From Tubiluchus corallicola (taxonomy: Eukaryota; Priapulida; Priapulimorpha; Priapulimorphida; Tubiluchidae), in the NCBI GenBank assembly GCA_030141605.1, contig JAQGDQ010000279.1:64001-128000 (forward strand): a stretch of 64,000 nt of DNA, given 5' to 3'. Position 1 is the first letter of the stretch; every line of letters begins with the position of its first letter. A program made the translations under genes and the position numbers. Below, piece by piece: positions 15,501 to 23,915 of the stretch. A model generated the notes under the pieces. The model worked only from the letters and a program-made list of their open reading frames with translations. It did not search any database and was not told the DNA's origin.

Positions 15501-17688
15501 AGAGAGATGTCTAGCGTGATGACTTTGCAAAAACACTCTGTGAGCCGTACATTATCTAGGAGTGTTTGGGATCGAGGCTGTTATGATCCTGATCCTCAAA
15601 CCTCAATATTGAATTTTCTTCAAACCCCAAACCACATACTATAGGTTTTTGAAGCACATGAGAAGAAACGAGTCATTTATCAAGTTATTCATCACTTAAA
15701 TTTCATGATAAAATATTGTTTATTGGGTTTTTTTACTATAATTGCATCACACTATTTTTTAAATGTCTTGTAAGTAGTTGAATTAACTATCCATGGCACA
15801 TGCAGAAAGAGCACATTCGAGTTGACTCTCTGTGAGGTGTACTTGCAATTATATTGAAACAATTTAGGCAAAGTGTTCTGTGTCATTTTTATTTCACAGT
15901 ACATCTACTATTATCTTTCCTAACTAATTATCGTCCAAGCAGGCAATGCTTCTTAGCCAGTATCGCTATGCATAATTATTCTTTCTAACAATTATTTTAA
16001 TTTCACAGCAAATTTGTAGCTGGCACACTGCCAGGCAGGGTGAGGGTGAAACCTGTTTATACGGTTTTTCTTTCATGGTTCTAGTCGCTTATATACTTAA
16101 GGTTTAAATGTATATTATTAATGCAGCATTGAACAAAGTTTCAACAAAGCACATGTAAATAATTTATATAATCTCAATTTCAAAATGACTTGTTGAAACT
16201 ACTGATTAGTGGAATAAACCTACAATTATTGAATTTATGAAGCCATAGACTCTGAAAGGAAATCTGAAAGGTCAGAATCGAGCATGGTTTGAAAGTACAG
16301 GTGAGTGAATCATGTTGCGGTTATCAATATTAAGCAGGTGGAGCCAAAAGTGCAGAATATTGCTGCAGCTTATATCCATTTACTGACAAATATATTTACG
16401 GTTCAGGGTCGGGAACCCCGATCCTGAACATTTCGTCCCAACCCGAACCTTGTACCTGACCAATCGATCACAAACCCAAAAAAATCCTGACATCGAACTC
16501 AATTAGCGTCGCTACCACTGACCCCGAGGCGAACCTCGATCCTGTCCGGAACCTTGAACAATACTCCAAATTAGACGACAGCAAAATGACCACGCGAATA
16601 AAAACGTCAAAGCGACAAAGTAAATTTTTATGAAGCCGCGCTTACGCCCCCTGGCAATCAAGGAATTTCTAGTTTTCATTTCTCATGGCTATTTATAACT
16701 GAGTAAAACTTACATAGGGAGCATTCTGTGGTTCATTGAAAATCACATACATCAATCCAAGAGTGACATCTTCATGTTGCTGTGCACCTCTACAAATCTG
16801 GAAAAACAAATAAAAAATTTTGTTAACTTTAAGCCATTTTTTCATGTCATCAATTATTAATACCCACTGCAAAAACTAGACCTGCAATTAAACACTATGG
16901 TATTAGCGTAGCTCTGCTGTAGTACATGAAGTTTCAACAGGCAGTCAGTAGATTGATAGTTATTGCAGCTTTGCCTCTAAATGAATTTTACTATACACTT
17001 GTAGTGCACCTTTAAAGTTTAATAAGACAGGACTGGCTTTAACATCTGAATTAACTTACTGCAGCATTCAGGGCATCATTTGCTTCCCTCTCTGACAGGC
17101 CTTTTGTAACATTTGTCAAGAACTGGTAGCCTCGTTCAAACCTCTGGAAAACAGAGAACATAATATATGAATCTTCAAAAATTCAAAACCGAAAGATTAG
17201 TTGCCATACCTCACATAATGTCCTCTTTCTCCCCCTTTCTCATTCACTCTCGCTCTAAACCTACTTAAGAGTTTATAACACTTACAGTGTCTTTAGCCTT
17301 CTAGCCGTGACTTAGTTTGCCTTTGGCATATAATAAAATTTTTTATTTAAATCACATCACATCAACACTTGCTAGTGCCAGTGTGTTAGATTTCAGGCAT
17401 TGCTTTCCAGTTGAACACTGCCAGGCGCTGATACTGATAGTACCCCAAACCCTTTAGCTGTTCGCCTCGGAGTCATCAACCAGCAAATGCCAATTCGAAA
17501 TTATGAAAGTTGGAAAATCTGTGAAAAAGATACGATGCTTATTCTTGGAGGAATTGCCGTATGTTTACAATAGTTTTCTGAATAATTTTATTAAAATTTC
17601 CAACACTAACCTCTTCCAATTCATCTTTAGGTTCTACTGCAGATGTAGTAAACAGCTTTGCACCAGAAAGTTTATTCTCACTTGTCAT
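599..17688 (-). CDS. INTS3: Integrator complex subunit 3 (24 coding exons, 3' end off the window)
   Basis: INTS3 is a scaffold subunit of the nuclear Integrator complex (snRNA 3' processing, Pol II attenuation) and of the SOSS single-stranded-DNA repair complex. Coding exons, 5' to 3': 17611-17688, 17060-17143, 16714-16797, 15018-15131, 14047-14131, 13768-13834, 13153-13294, 12752-12881, 11368-11465, 9880-9927, 9251-9394, 8998-9085, 8377-8456, 8073-8164, 7330-7424, 6806-6979, 6088-6235, 5409-5466, 4292-4398, 4062-4106, 3193-3312, 2608-2692, 1012-1071, 599-743. All junctions are GT/AG and phases agree throughout, giving 790 residues plus one base. Blocks matching my memory of the vertebrate protein include [11 protein letters not shown] (41-51), [11 protein letters not shown] (about 190), [13 protein letters not shown] (about 325), [12 protein letters not shown] (724-735) and [12 protein letters not shown] (about 780). 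Vertebrate INTS3 is near 1040 residues, so roughly 250 C-terminal residues are outside the window. Identification is firm; single splice sites could shift. Confidence 0.96.
3413..3704. mobile_element. Non-autonomous inverted-repeat transposon (Harbinger/PIF-like MITE)
   Basis: A 292-bp element in the INTS3 intron between exons 20 and 21. Its left end reads TGGCATATTCAGACTAATGA; the reverse complement of its right end reads CGACGCCTTCAGACTAGTGA, sharing CAGACTA-TGA. It is flanked on both sides by TTA (3410-3412 and 3705-3707), a target duplication typical of PIF/Harbinger elements. Internal copies of the CAGACTAGAG/CACACTAAA words suggest subterminal repeats. It has no coding capacity. The superfamily is inferred from the 3-bp duplication only. 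Confidence 0.55.
6440..6800 (-). repeat. Degenerate ~41-bp minisatellite in an INTS3 intron, with donor-like units
   Basis: Tandem, diverged units lie immediately downstream (in gene sense) of the exon 16 splice donor. On the sense strand each unit runs from a donor-like word (GGGTAAGTG, GGGTGAGTG, GAGTAAGTG, TGTGAGTG) through TTTTAACTGACTAAAAC to TGTCACTGTTTA. The two units nearest the exon are 41 bp apart and well conserved; more distant ones are eroded. The genuine exon 16 donor is the first copy in the array. Confidence 0.75.
6806..6979 (-). CDS. INTS3: INTS3 exon 16, divergent acidic linker
   Basis: Residues 477-534. This is the least conserved part of the gene: Met/Asn/Asp-rich, ending in [12 protein letters not shown]. 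The FSDEEEE patch corresponds to the acidic FSDDEED patch of vertebrate INTS3, which I take to be a flexible linker between the N-terminal helical-repeat region and the C-terminal half. Its GTAAGTG donor directly abuts a tandem repeat in the intron (see the repeat at 6440-6800). Confidence 0.85.
8490..8830. repeat. Degenerate CAGT/CAAT tetranucleotide tract
   Basis: Imperfect runs of CAGT, CAAT and CAGC words (cagtcagtcaatcaatcag and similar) fill about 340 bp of the INTS3 intron between exons 12 and 13. This is an old, decayed tetranucleotide microsatellite. Similar tracts occur at 20455-20630 and 24590-24940. Confidence 0.7.
9494..9664 (-). mobile_element. tRNA-derived SINE with trinucleotide tail
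   Basis: In the INTS3 intron between exons 10 and 11. Reading the minus strand, a tRNA-like head begins near GGAGGCATAGGTCAATGGCA (A-box-like), carries a B box GGGTTCAATTCCC near 9599-9611, and its GAGGC start can pair with a GCCTC at the end of the head. A non-tRNA body (GTGGTACCAAACTAG) follows, then an (ATC)n tail at 9494-9523. A promoter head, body and simple-repeat tail is the layout of a SINE rather than a functional tRNA gene. The tRNA of origin was not determined. Confidence 0.6.
12081..12692. mobile_element. Non-autonomous hAT-type transposon, 612 bp
   Basis: Located in the INTS3 intron between exons 8 and 9. Terminal inverted repeats match at 16 of 20 positions: left TAGGGCTGTAACGATGCATC, right (reverse complement) TACGTCTTTAACGATACATC. 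It is flanked by 8-bp direct repeats TTTATGAC (12073-12080) and TTCATGAC (12693-12700), 7 of 8 identical; 8-bp duplications are the hallmark of hAT insertion. Inner ends are rich in CGATAC/TATCG words, as subterminal repeats often are. No transposase reading frame is present, so it would depend on a transposase supplied elsewhere. Confidence 0.75.
15195..15325 (+). mobile_element. Decayed tRNA-SINE-like copy
   Basis: Contains TGTAATCCAAAG followed by a B-box-like TGGTTCTAATCCA and then CAATTTGGCTTTTAAAA. The same order of words appears at 45526-45660 and 56838-56990, suggesting one dispersed family. This copy, in the INTS3 intron between exons 3 and 4, is the most eroded of the three. Confidence 0.4.
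15540..16560. repeat. Unclassified repeat with Gly-Ser-free GATCCTGAACC-type words and a terminal palindrome
   Basis: The stretch opens and closes with recurring GATCCTGA, CCCGAACC and GAACCTCGATCCTG words that differ from the surrounding AT-rich intron. At 16401-16429 there is a near-perfect palindrome, GTTCAGGGTCGGG and CCCGATCCTGAAC around AAC, with one mismatch. I see no terminal repeats or duplications that would classify it. It lies inside the INTS3 intron between exons 3 and 4. Confidence 0.35.
17611..17688 (-). CDS. INTS3: INTS3 exon 1, start codon
   Basis: This exon encodes residues 1-26, beginning [13 protein letters not shown] and ending KDELEE before a GTTAGTG donor. Joined to exon 2 (RFERGY) it recreates the KDELEER-type junction known from the vertebrate protein. 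The start is supported by an in-frame TGA two codons upstream of the ATG. The N-terminus lacks the Ala/Gly-rich leader of the mammalian protein. No INTS3-like sequence was seen further upstream. Confidence 0.88.
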
Positions 17689-17860
17689 TTCTCAAAAAGT
17701 CTTCTTAAAGATCAAAATCACATTGACAATTTTACACCATTCTCTTTTGCCTCACGGAGGCGGACATGCTCGATAATGAGGTTTGAGAAATTGACGCACC
17801 GCGATTTTTTCATACTACAAAAGTACTTGCCACGCGCAGCTTAGTTACCACCAAGCCTCT
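17689..17860 (-). promoter_or_regulatory. INTS3: Probable INTS3 5'UTR and core promoter
   Basis: The roughly 170 bases upstream of the INTS3 ATG hold a GC-richer patch (about 17750-17840) in otherwise AT-rich DNA, as expected for a TATA-less housekeeping promoter. No TATA box was recognised. Beyond it the sequence passes into a LINE relic, which bounds the promoter. The transcription start cannot be fixed from sequence alone. Confidence 0.4.
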
Positions 17861-17996
17861 TAGGCTCTTCCTCTACATTCATATCCATATCCAATGTTAA
17901 GGCTAGAGGTAGATCCATGGATCCCTGTAATGCGTGTTCTGTACTCGCATAAGTCTGTGTATGGTACAAGAATTTTTTTCTGATTTCACTCATGTT

Positions 17997-18975
17997 CTAA
18001 ATTTCGTCTGAGTTTATTAAAAACTTTTTCATTGACTTTGATGCTGTAGTTTTGCAGCCTAGACCATTCCAACTGTTTACTGCTCGGTTGCTGAAGGCGT
18101 GCTTCCTTACATCCAGTCTGTCTCTGGATTTGTAGAGTTTATAAGGATGTCCTCTTGTAATTGCTGAATTCCTCAAAAAGAATGACGACTTGTCCAAAAC
18201 ATCGATTTTATTGATAATTCTAAAAACCTGTATCATGTCACTTCGTTGGCATCTGTATTGTAAAGACGGAATGCTTAATTTTCTTAGTCTTTCTGTGTAA
18301 TCGAAGTCTGTGAATAATGGAACCAGCTTTGTAGCCTTTTGTTGCACGTTTTCTATGAGTTGAGCATCTCCTATAAACCTAGGTCCCCAAACAACATTTG
18401 CATATTCTAGGTTTGGTCTAATAAGAGTTTGATTATGCGAACAATCATTTTACTGTTTATGTATGTAAATGCATGTTTGATGGCTCCAAGAATTTTATTG
18501 GCTTTGTTTACCATCAAGCTTGTGTGATTGTGAAAGTTCAGGTCCTCATCAATTAGCAAACTCAAGTCTTTCTCACAGTTTGTGACCACTAATGATTTCA
18601 TTATGCCTTCATCGTCTTCTGTGGAATAAGTGTATTTTCAATTATTATAACCCATATGGAGCAATTTACATTTCACTGTTTTGAATTTTTATTGCCATAA
18701 CCTAGATCAATCAGCAAGAATGTTAATGTCCTGTTGAAATTGAACCAATGATTGATCACTGTATAGTGGGCTATACATTTTTTAATCACCTGCAAAAAGC
18801 TTTACAGTCGCAGATATTTGATCTGGCAGGTCATTAATGAAGAAAAAGGCATAGACCAATTACACAGTCTTGCGGGATACCACTTTGAACATCTAGAAAA
18901 TATGATTCACTACCATTGACCATGACCTTTTGCCTTCTATTACACAGAAATTATTCTATCCAACGTATCCCCGTT
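17997..18975 (-). pseudogene. LINE reverse transcriptase relic (C-terminal half)
   Basis: On the minus strand the three frames together read like the C-terminal half of a non-LTR reverse transcriptase. In order: CNRRQKVMVNGS then VQSGIPQ (18900-18960), INDLPDQISATVKLF, a decayed FADD box now reading FAGD followed by a stop, EKDLSLLIDEDLNFHNHTS (about 18550), and QQKATKLVPLF...YTERLRKLSIPSLQYR (17997-18347) ending NSDEI and a stop. Frameshifts and stops at about 18640-18800 make it dead. The layout resembles the jockey/CR1 type; the 5' part, including the endonuclease, is absent. It is the first sequence beyond the INTS3 promoter. Confidence 0.85.
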
Positions 18976-19600
18976 CCTGGACTCTTCGTAATTCAACAAA
19001 CAAAGGATGTTAACGATAACTACGAGTATCGTAAGTAACCAGTAAGTAAATGATTTATTTGTCTCTAAATTTTTACAAGATAAAGATAAACAATTCCAAA
19101 AATTATAATAAACAGAAAAGAGAAGGGATGGCAAAAAGAACAATGGTCACCAGGTTAGCCACCCCTATCACCTATTAAAGAAAATTAAGTGACTTGTCAA
19201 GTGGCATACACAAAAAATATCAACAATTCGAACACGAAAAAAGAAAAGAAAAATAACTTGGCAAAATGTGAAGTAAGTTCAAATGAATTTAGAATTAGAA
19301 ATGTCAAACAGTAAATAATTTAAGGCAAATGGGATGAAAAAAGAGATATGATGAGATGATTTTTCTGTAGCAATACGAAAAATTTGTTTTTACATCGTAT
19401 TGACATCATTCTAGGAGTACTGTAATCGTATCGAATTTAGTGCGTATCAATGCTTATTTTTCACCTTTACAAGAAAAATCATTAAATTTTCATGTTGCTT
19501 TAATCATTTTATGTTTGAATAAGTTTCTTGTACTGTAATACTGTGGTGGCTGGTATATATATTCAGTCGCATTATGCCACTCACCACCCACACCACACTC
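18976..19600. other. Intergenic, no gene seen
   Basis: AT-rich spacer between the first LINE relic and the ACCAT array. Short frames here have no recognisable content. Confidence 0.4.
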
Positions 19601-19610
19601 ACTACATCAT

Positions 19611-19718
19611 ACCATACCATACCATACCATACCATACCATACCATACCATACCATACCATACCATACCATACCATACCATACCATACCATACCATACCAT
19701 ACCATACCATACCATACC
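19611..19718. repeat. (ACCAT)n pentanucleotide microsatellite
   Basis: Twenty-one perfect ACCAT units run from 19611 to 19715, then decay to ACCAC. It is open in several frames on both strands, which creates spurious Tyr/His/Ile/Pro- or Trp/Tyr/Gly-repeat proteins. These should be ignored. Confidence 0.95.
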
Positions 19719-19879
19719 ACACCACACCAAACCCACCATATAACATGGTGATCATGATCATGGCAAAGACGATGACGACACTTACAACACCAACAACACA
19801 ACAGCATAGTGAAACCATGGAAAACATTTTGCACAAAGTTGAAACTGTGTGCTATGATAAAGAACTATTAGACCCATTT

Positions 19880-20335
19880 ACCAATAACCAATAATGCACG
19901 GACATTTTGCATAGTTTTGCACATTGCTTCTTAGATGATTGTGTGTATATATATATAACACTGAGTATAACACTGAAAGTATGTTTCGGTTGTAGGAATA
20001 TTTAATTTTCTCTGTTTGATGTAGCGTAGTAATTGCTATAAGATGACTTCTATTTAAGTATCCAATAACTAGTTTTAGGGCACAGTTTTGCATTCGGTCA
20101 AGCCTGACAAGAGAATTTTTTGATATGTTTGTTATGATAGGTGGCAGCCATATATTAGATGAGGAAGAACTAATGTTTTATAAATTAATGGTTTAGTTTT
20201 AATGTTCATTTGTCCTTTGACTTGTCTTAAAAATGACATGCTATTTCCTCTTTTCTGTTTTATGTTATTTACTTGACTGTTCCATGTAAGTTTGTTGAGT
20301 ATTTCCATCCTTGGATTGTTTTATTGCTTCATTGC
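19880..20335 (-). pseudogene. Second LINE reverse transcriptase relic
   Basis: The minus strand carries pieces typical of the end of a non-LTR reverse transcriptase, split by frameshifts and stops: LTWNSQVNNI, LRQVKGQMNIKTKPLIYKTL followed by VLPHLIYG, and RLDRMQNCALKLVIG. The order matches the known layout (LTW..., YKTLVxPxLEY, LxxxQxRAxR). It is a different sequence from the relic at 17997-18975, so a separate insertion. The ACCAT array separates the two. Confidence 0.7.
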
Positions 20336-20454
20336 ATGAAAACACGGTTACAGGCGCCTCACAAGGACTTCGTCTAAATGCTTCACACGCCCCCTCATCA
20401 CTGCACCACTACCAAACATGCCAAACCACCAAATTTGACATCGTCAAACTCGCT

Positions 20455-20630
20455 AAAACTAATTGACTGACTAAAGTTAGTCAGTCAATCAGTCAGTATG
20501 CGCACACGTGCATGTGTTCACTGTTCATTCATTCGTTTGTTCGCGTATATTTTGCTCTTTTCAGTAGGTCAGTTAGTCTGTCAATCAAATAGCCAGCCAG
20601 GCGAGTGTGTAATTATAGTTAGTTAGCTAA
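20455..20630. repeat. Degenerate GTCAGTCAATCA tract
   Basis: Imperfect TAGTCAGTCAATCAGTCAG and AGTTAGCTAG-type words, of the same kind as 8490-8830. No coding signal. Confidence 0.6.
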
Positions 20631-20877
20631 TGAGTTTGTACATAACATTGTTTTTTCCGCATAATTATATTGACAAAGATTTTACCAAGAAATGTGTAAC
20701 ACTTTGGTTTCCTGACAAAATTTACATTTCGTCTAAGTGTGGAATACAAATTTCCATTTGGAAAGCTGTTTCCAACACAAACGTGTACTTAGGAAATCTA
20801 TACAAAGTATATCGGCTACGTACAATCTGCGTTCAAAAATCTGAGAGCGTTCTGAGAGCGAAGAAAGAGAGCGAGAG

Positions 20878-20995
<118 letters not shown>

Positions 20996-20999
20996 TCAT

Positions 21000-21840
21000 A
21001 TTCACACTTAAAATCATATTTTAAAAAATCGTTATGAAACATTGTGAGCAACTATGCATATATGAGTTTTCTGACATTCTATAAATTAAAATGCCTTCAC
21101 ACTTTTAGTGCTCTGCTGTATCATGTAAATAACTTGATTTTATACGCACACATTTATGTAAGAGAAGATACCACAGACAGATCGTTAACAACTCTAAAAC
21201 TTTTTTCCTACATTAAAAATTTATTGCACTGTATAATCAAAAAAAAACAATCGTGTAGATAGATGTTTTCTGAAGACTAGAGGTTTTTAAAGATTTTTTT
21301 CCAATTCGATTTGTAAAAATATGAAATGCATTTTCTGCTGATATTGTTAACAGTCGTAATGTTAAGATCCTTTAAATTTTAAATTGTTTAACAGTTTTGA
21401 CCTGATGGGATCCAGGTTGTATTTTTAATTAGTTTTATGAATTTTCTAGCTTCTTTCATGAGGTAAACGCTATTCTGTTTTCTTCAACTATGAAAAATGC
21501 TTTCCATCGATGGATAGAACCGAAATTAATTTTAATTTCTGTATTTTAATAACATATAGTATTTATCCTAAATTACGTTTTAATTTTACATAGGTCTCAG
21601 TTAAGTACCTACTTATTACGTCTCTACTTCTGCTGTACTCGTGGATAAAATGTGGTTGAGCATGAATGGTCACCAAGTTAAGTTATTCTATAATGAACAT
21701 TGCAGCGATACTTTCGGTACGTATTACCTTCTTGCAAATATTAACTTTTATTCAAGGGTGTCCTTTTTGTAAGAAAATTAGCTAGTTTGTTATCTAAGGT
21801 CAGCCAGTTAGTTAATTAGTTCGTCAGTCAATTAATTAGA
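21000..21840. other. Intergenic, no gene seen
   Basis: AT-rich spacer with short unrecognised frames. A brief GTTAGTTAATTAGT-type degenerate tract lies at 21780-21840. Confidence 0.4.
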
Positions 21841-21859
21841 GAAGTGGCTTCGATTTTAT

Positions 21860-21970
21860 CGGTGTGGGCAGTTTTTTCGGTATGGCAGATTTGACGTATC
21901 TGGCGGTATGGCAGGTTTGTCAGGTTCGACGGTATGGCACATTTGGCAGATTTACGGGTTTGGTAGCCTA
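21860..21970. repeat. Short GGTATGGCAGATTTG minisatellite
   Basis: Diverged tandem copies of GGTATGGCAGRTTTG, with ACG, TCG and TCA spacers, occur about four times in 110 bp. On the minus strand it produces a Leu/Pro/Tyr/Arg repeat frame that is not a gene. Confidence 0.6.
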
Positions 21971-22220
21971 GGTGAGTGACAGTGGTGCAGTGATGAGAGT
22001 GCGTGTGATGTAAGTATAATCCATGCAAAGTCTTTGTGCGTGTTCCACGTGGCATGCTAGCGCACTAGAAGTTTTCCAACGTTTTGTGATGTTCTTACAT
22101 GGATCATGTACCCATTTTTGGAGGTTTTTCGCCTCCCATTCCTTCCGATGGGTCGAGGCCTTTCGTTTGATATATTGGTCGCTGAAAATGGTGCCCTCGC
22201 GAGAGCTGTAGCTCCATCGG

Positions 22221-22295
22221 TTATGTATATACACACATATACATAATTAATTTCGGTGGTATAAATATATATATATATATACCACCGAAATTAAT
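22221..22295. repeat. Two adjacent perfect hairpins
   Basis: Hairpin 1: TTATGTATAT (22221-22230), loop ACACAC, and ATATACATAA (22237-22246). Hairpin 2: an 18-bp perfect arm ATTAATTTCGGTGGTATA (22246-22263), an AT-rich loop, and its reverse complement (22278-22295). The arms of hairpin 2 are not simple repeat, so it may be a foldback element or an extruding cruciform. Confidence 0.75.
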
Positions 22296-22515
22296 CATAA
22301 GATATCTCCAGTTGAACGTATTAGAGAATAAAATCTTTCGGCTGTAAAGCGAAAAAGCGAAAACATAAATGTCATAATTATAATTACACATAACTTTTAT
22401 TCATTTATTTTTGAACACTCATATTTTCGATCTACAACAATTATTTTGTTCGTATAAATCGCCTAGTAGGCCAGCATTAGCAGCTATTATTAATTAATGC
22501 TTTTTCATTGTTTAG

Positions 22516-22524
22516 AGATGGCGC
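22516..22524 (-). promoter_or_regulatory. GCGCCATCT site (CTCF-like core), copy 1
   Basis: The 9-mer GCGCCATCT reads on the minus strand here. It resembles the core of the CTCF insulator motif. Other copies: 23498-23506, 25665-25673 and 53501-53509. Confidence 0.25.
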
Positions 22525-23497
22525 TGTATTTTTGCGTAATTATACATATTACAGTAACAGGAAAACAAACTCTCAATGGTATTACAACTAATCAATTGAT
22601 GTGCAAAAATAGTCAGTCACTATTTAAAGAAACTAATATAGCTGTTAGCAAAATAAATCAAGTCAAGGCAAAGAGTATATAGGCCTACATAAGGTCAAAC
22701 TAAGGCCAGCTGAGTAAGTCTGCTTTGTAAATTCATGATTTATAATATTATCATAGCTGAGTTATACAATCATACAAGGTTACCAAGCCACCGAAGGCAG
22801 ATGATGTAACTTGAGCTATTAAAACCCATAAAAATAATTGTGCACCTCGAAACATCAATATAATACGAAAATGGACGTGACTTGTTATTATTTACAGCCA
22901 TGAGGGCAGGTTGTTTGCATTATAAAAATTTATAGCTATCGAGGCCGCTAGCTATCCGGCATATATATATTTATATGCTATGCACAAAAAATGAAGGGTA
23001 TATAGGCCTAACTACAAAATCTTGGTTGTGAAAAAATGCTGTTAATAAACAATGTTGCCCCTAAATATTTTTGAAATGCAATTTCCCACACAACATAAGT
23101 ATAAAACTATCGACTGTTTTTGTGCCAAAAGAGAAACCAAGCCGTTTATTTGTTAATAAAATTTAAAAAAATGCAACCTACTGTGTTGGCAAATACTGCT
23201 CCTTACACCAATGGCTTAACAATGGCGCCCAAACAGCAGTAGGCCCTATATTCATTTAAATTTGCATTCTAACGGAAGATAGGCTATAAATGTACATGAA
23301 GATACTGCTACTTAGTCTGCAGGAAAAATGAAAAGTTACTGTAGCGTTTCTGTAAAGTGAGGTGCCATAAATGCTAATCTGATGTGCTAATCTGATAGTA
23401 TTCTGGACAATTACTGGTTTAATTCTGCAATAGGCTCGTGTTTGCACAGTCTGTCACTGAGAGTTGCTTATTGCGCAAAAACCGCAATAGCAAGAGA

Positions 23498-23506
23498 GCG
23501 CCATCT
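23498..23506 (+). promoter_or_regulatory. GCGCCATCT site (CTCF-like core), copy 2
   Basis: In extended context AGCGCCATCTATTGG it matches the usual CTCF consensus at all but one position. It lies about 330 bp past the poly(A) signal of the secreted-protein gene. Confidence 0.35.
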
Positions 23507-23825
23507 ATTGGTAAGAGTGCATCAAAACTTCAATTTTGCTAAAATGGTAGTTATTGGTGTTCACTTTGCATGGCAGTATAATTAGGCCCACTATCACTGC
23601 CGATAAATCCACTTATGCAACTATGATATTATTGTGGTATTTGGTCATCTAAACTACCACACCACGTTTCCAAACGAATATCTTTGAAACGTGTGGACGC
23701 TCACGCCTCATTCAAGTAAAAGAAGTTTCTATCTATTTTTGTCGCCCGTTAGCATATAGCTACAACTTGTCGTGTGTAATTGACTGAATATTTCATTAAA
23801 CAAACAGATTAAGAAAAGATTATTA

Positions 23826-23831
23826 TTTATT
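23826..23831 (-). terminator. Poly(A) signal of the secreted-protein gene
   Basis: AATAAA on the minus strand, 85 bases after the TAA stop codon of the gene at 23916. Distance and sequence are normal for an animal cleavage/polyadenylation signal. Confidence 0.65.
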
Positions 23832-23915
23832 ATTGCGATACAATGTATGTGCCTACAGGCTTATCTTGGTCGAATGTAATAAGGCCGTAAGCACCCATTA
23901 TGCATTTAATTTTTT

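Noticed and set aside
19504-19894. Trp-Tyr-Gly-Met and Ile-Pro-Tyr-His repeat frames
   Set aside because: Translation of the ACCAT array on both strands.
21968-22234. Lys/His-rich minus-strand frame including KRKASTHRKEWEAKNLQKW
   Set aside because: Partly protein-like, but it overlaps a minisatellite at one end and a hairpin at the other, and no family or splice site supports it.
22497-22682. Possible small secreted peptide starting MALYFCVIIH
   Set aside because: Hydrophobic start is suggestive, but there is no promoter, homology or conserved Cys pattern; chance is the simpler explanation.
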